From: Pseudomonadota bacterium
Lineage (GTDB): Bacteria; Pseudomonadota; Alphaproteobacteria; Rhizobiales; Methylopilaceae
Reading direction: 5' to 3'
Length of the DNA: 13,120 bases
Assembly (NCBI GenBank): GCA_023430145.1
Contig: JAEZCD010000021.1
Location: 1 to 13,120 of the forward strand
The notes beneath the pieces were generated by a model. The model was not told the DNA's origin, did not search any database, and saw only the letters and a list, made by a program, of their open reading frames with translations. Shown here one piece after another: positions 12,486 through 13,120 of the stretch (its first letter is position 1; every line of letters starts with the position of its first letter). A program made the position numbers and the translations under genes.

Positions 12486-13120
12486 TCAGCGCTCCGTCTC
12501 GACGAGGCCGCGCACGAAGAGGCGCTGCATCAACAGCACGACGAGGATCGGCGGCAGCACCGCCAGCATGGTCACGACCATCACGAGGTTCCACTGCGTA
12601 TCGGCGTCGGCGAACGAGATCATGCGGCGCAGGCCGATGATGATCGTCGTCATCTGGTTGTCGTTGGTGACGAGCAGCGGCCACAGGTACTGCGTCCAGC
12701 CGTAGATGAACATGATGACGAAGAGCGCGGCGATGTTGGTGCGCGACAGCGGCAACAGGATGTCGCGGAAGAACTTCATCGGCCCGGCGCCGTCCACCCG
12801 CGCCGCGTCGACGAGGTCGCTCGGGATGGTGAGGAAGAACTGCCGGAAGAGGAAGGTGGCCGTCGCCGAGGCCATCAGCGGCAGCGTCAGGCCGGTATAG
12901 GTATCGATCAGCCCGAGATCGACGATCACCTTGTAGGTCGGCAGGATGCGGACCTCGACCGGCAGCATCAGGGTGATGAAGATCATCCACAACAAGACGA
13001 GGCGCAGCGGGAAGCGGAAGAAGACGATGGCGAAGGCGGACAGGATCGAGATGGCGATCTTGCCGATCGCCACCGCGAGCGCGACCACGGTCGAGTTCCA
13101 CAGGAGCCGGCCGGCGCTGA
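12486..13120 (-). CDS. ugpE: ABC transporter permease, UgpE-like (5' end outside the window)
   Basis: The window holds 210 C-terminal residues of an inner-membrane permease of the MalG/UgpE (CUT1) class, normally about 270-300 long. The reading frame stays open to the window end, where SAGRLLWNSTVVALAVAIGK continues upstream, so the GTG at 13088 is not the start. Five membrane segments are visible (for example VALAVAIGKIAISILSAFAI, LVLLWMIFITLMLP, NIAALFVIMFIYG and LAVLPPILVVLLM). The cytoplasmic EAA loop that docks on the ATPase reads IPSDLVDAARVDGAGPMKFF, followed by RDILLPL. It ends two bases before ugpC on the same strand. The rest of the operon (UgpA-type permease and binding protein) would be expected beyond position 13120. 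The UgpE assignment is by overall similarity and by the UgpC partner; another CUT1 substrate is possible. Confidence 0.88.
   Translation of the reverse strand, partial: SAGRLLWNSTVVALAVAIGKIAISILSAFAIVFFRFPLRLVLLWMIFITLMLPVEVRILPTYKVIVDLGLIDTYTGLTLPLMASATATFLFRQFFLTIPSDLVDAARVDGAGPMKFFRDILLPLSRTNIAALFVIMFIYGWTQYLWPLLVTNDNQMTTIIIGLRRMISFADADTQWNLVMVVTMLAVLPPILVVLLMQRLFVRGLVETER

Noticed and set aside
12484..13101. Upstream extension of the ugpC frame
   Set aside because: The extension is an Arg/Pro-rich shadow of the ugpE permease gene; ugpC clearly begins with MADLELRDIRKVY at 12483.

Overview
This is a GC-rich window, close to 70% G+C over most of its length with strong G/C preference at third codon positions. 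It looks like the chromosome of an alphaproteobacterium of the order Hyphomicrobiales (Rhizobiales). Three things point there: an Hsp20 gene followed by a DUF1150 gene, a fluoroacetate-dehalogenase-type hydrolase closely resembling Rhodopseudomonas proteins, and three families of short palindromic intergenic repeats that I recall as common in Bradyrhizobium and Rhodopseudomonas-like genomes. Genus cannot be fixed from the sequence alone. There is no rRNA, tRNA, CRISPR array, intact insertion sequence or phage module.

Layout. 86-835 (-): exported L,D-transpeptidase in a stretch of noticeably lower GC. 940-1004: palindromic repeat A. 1023-1439 (-) and 1519-2073 (+): divergent pair, an HxlR-type regulator with an N-terminal cysteine and an NADPH-dependent FMN (quinone-type) reductase that ends in a strong terminator. 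2124-2226: repeat B, first copy. 2250-2738 (-): small secreted protein with four cysteines. 2919-2980: repeat B, second copy. 2977-3834 (-): haloacetate dehalogenase-like hydrolase. 3862-3928: repeat B, third copy. 3942-5285 (-): beta-alanine/omega-amino acid:pyruvate transaminase. 5524-5796 (+): small Gly/Tyr-rich secreted protein with terminator. 5871-5980: repeat C. 6027-6491 (-): secreted protein of unknown function. 6633-6923 (+): doubtful remnant or small ORF. 6920-7747 (+): TrmH/SpoU RNA methyltransferase. 7738-9477 (-): sulfotransferase-like protein with a C-terminal beta-sandwich-like domain. 9478-10131: gene-free, hairpin-rich. 10132-10596 (+): PtsN (EIIA-Ntr). 10612-10872 (-): DUF1150. 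10901-11356 (-): Hsp20. 11413-12483 (-): UgpC-type ATPase. 12486-13120 (-): UgpE-type permease, cut by the window end.

How the genes work together. The clearest units are the regulator/flavin reductase pair (probable electrophile or quinone response), the ugpE-ugpC end of an ABC sugar or glycerol-phosphate importer operon, and the Hsp20-DUF1150 heat-shock pair. The heat-shock pair lies directly downstream of ugpC but appears to have its own RpoH-type promoter. The transaminase and dehalogenase share a strand, but a repeat lies between them, so co-transcription is uncertain.

No convincing new multi-gene system was found. The best leads are the sulfotransferase fusion, the unexplained hairpin-rich region upstream of ptsN, the divergent Hsp20 N-terminus with a palindrome inside its promoter spacer, and the way repeat B touches gene ends.
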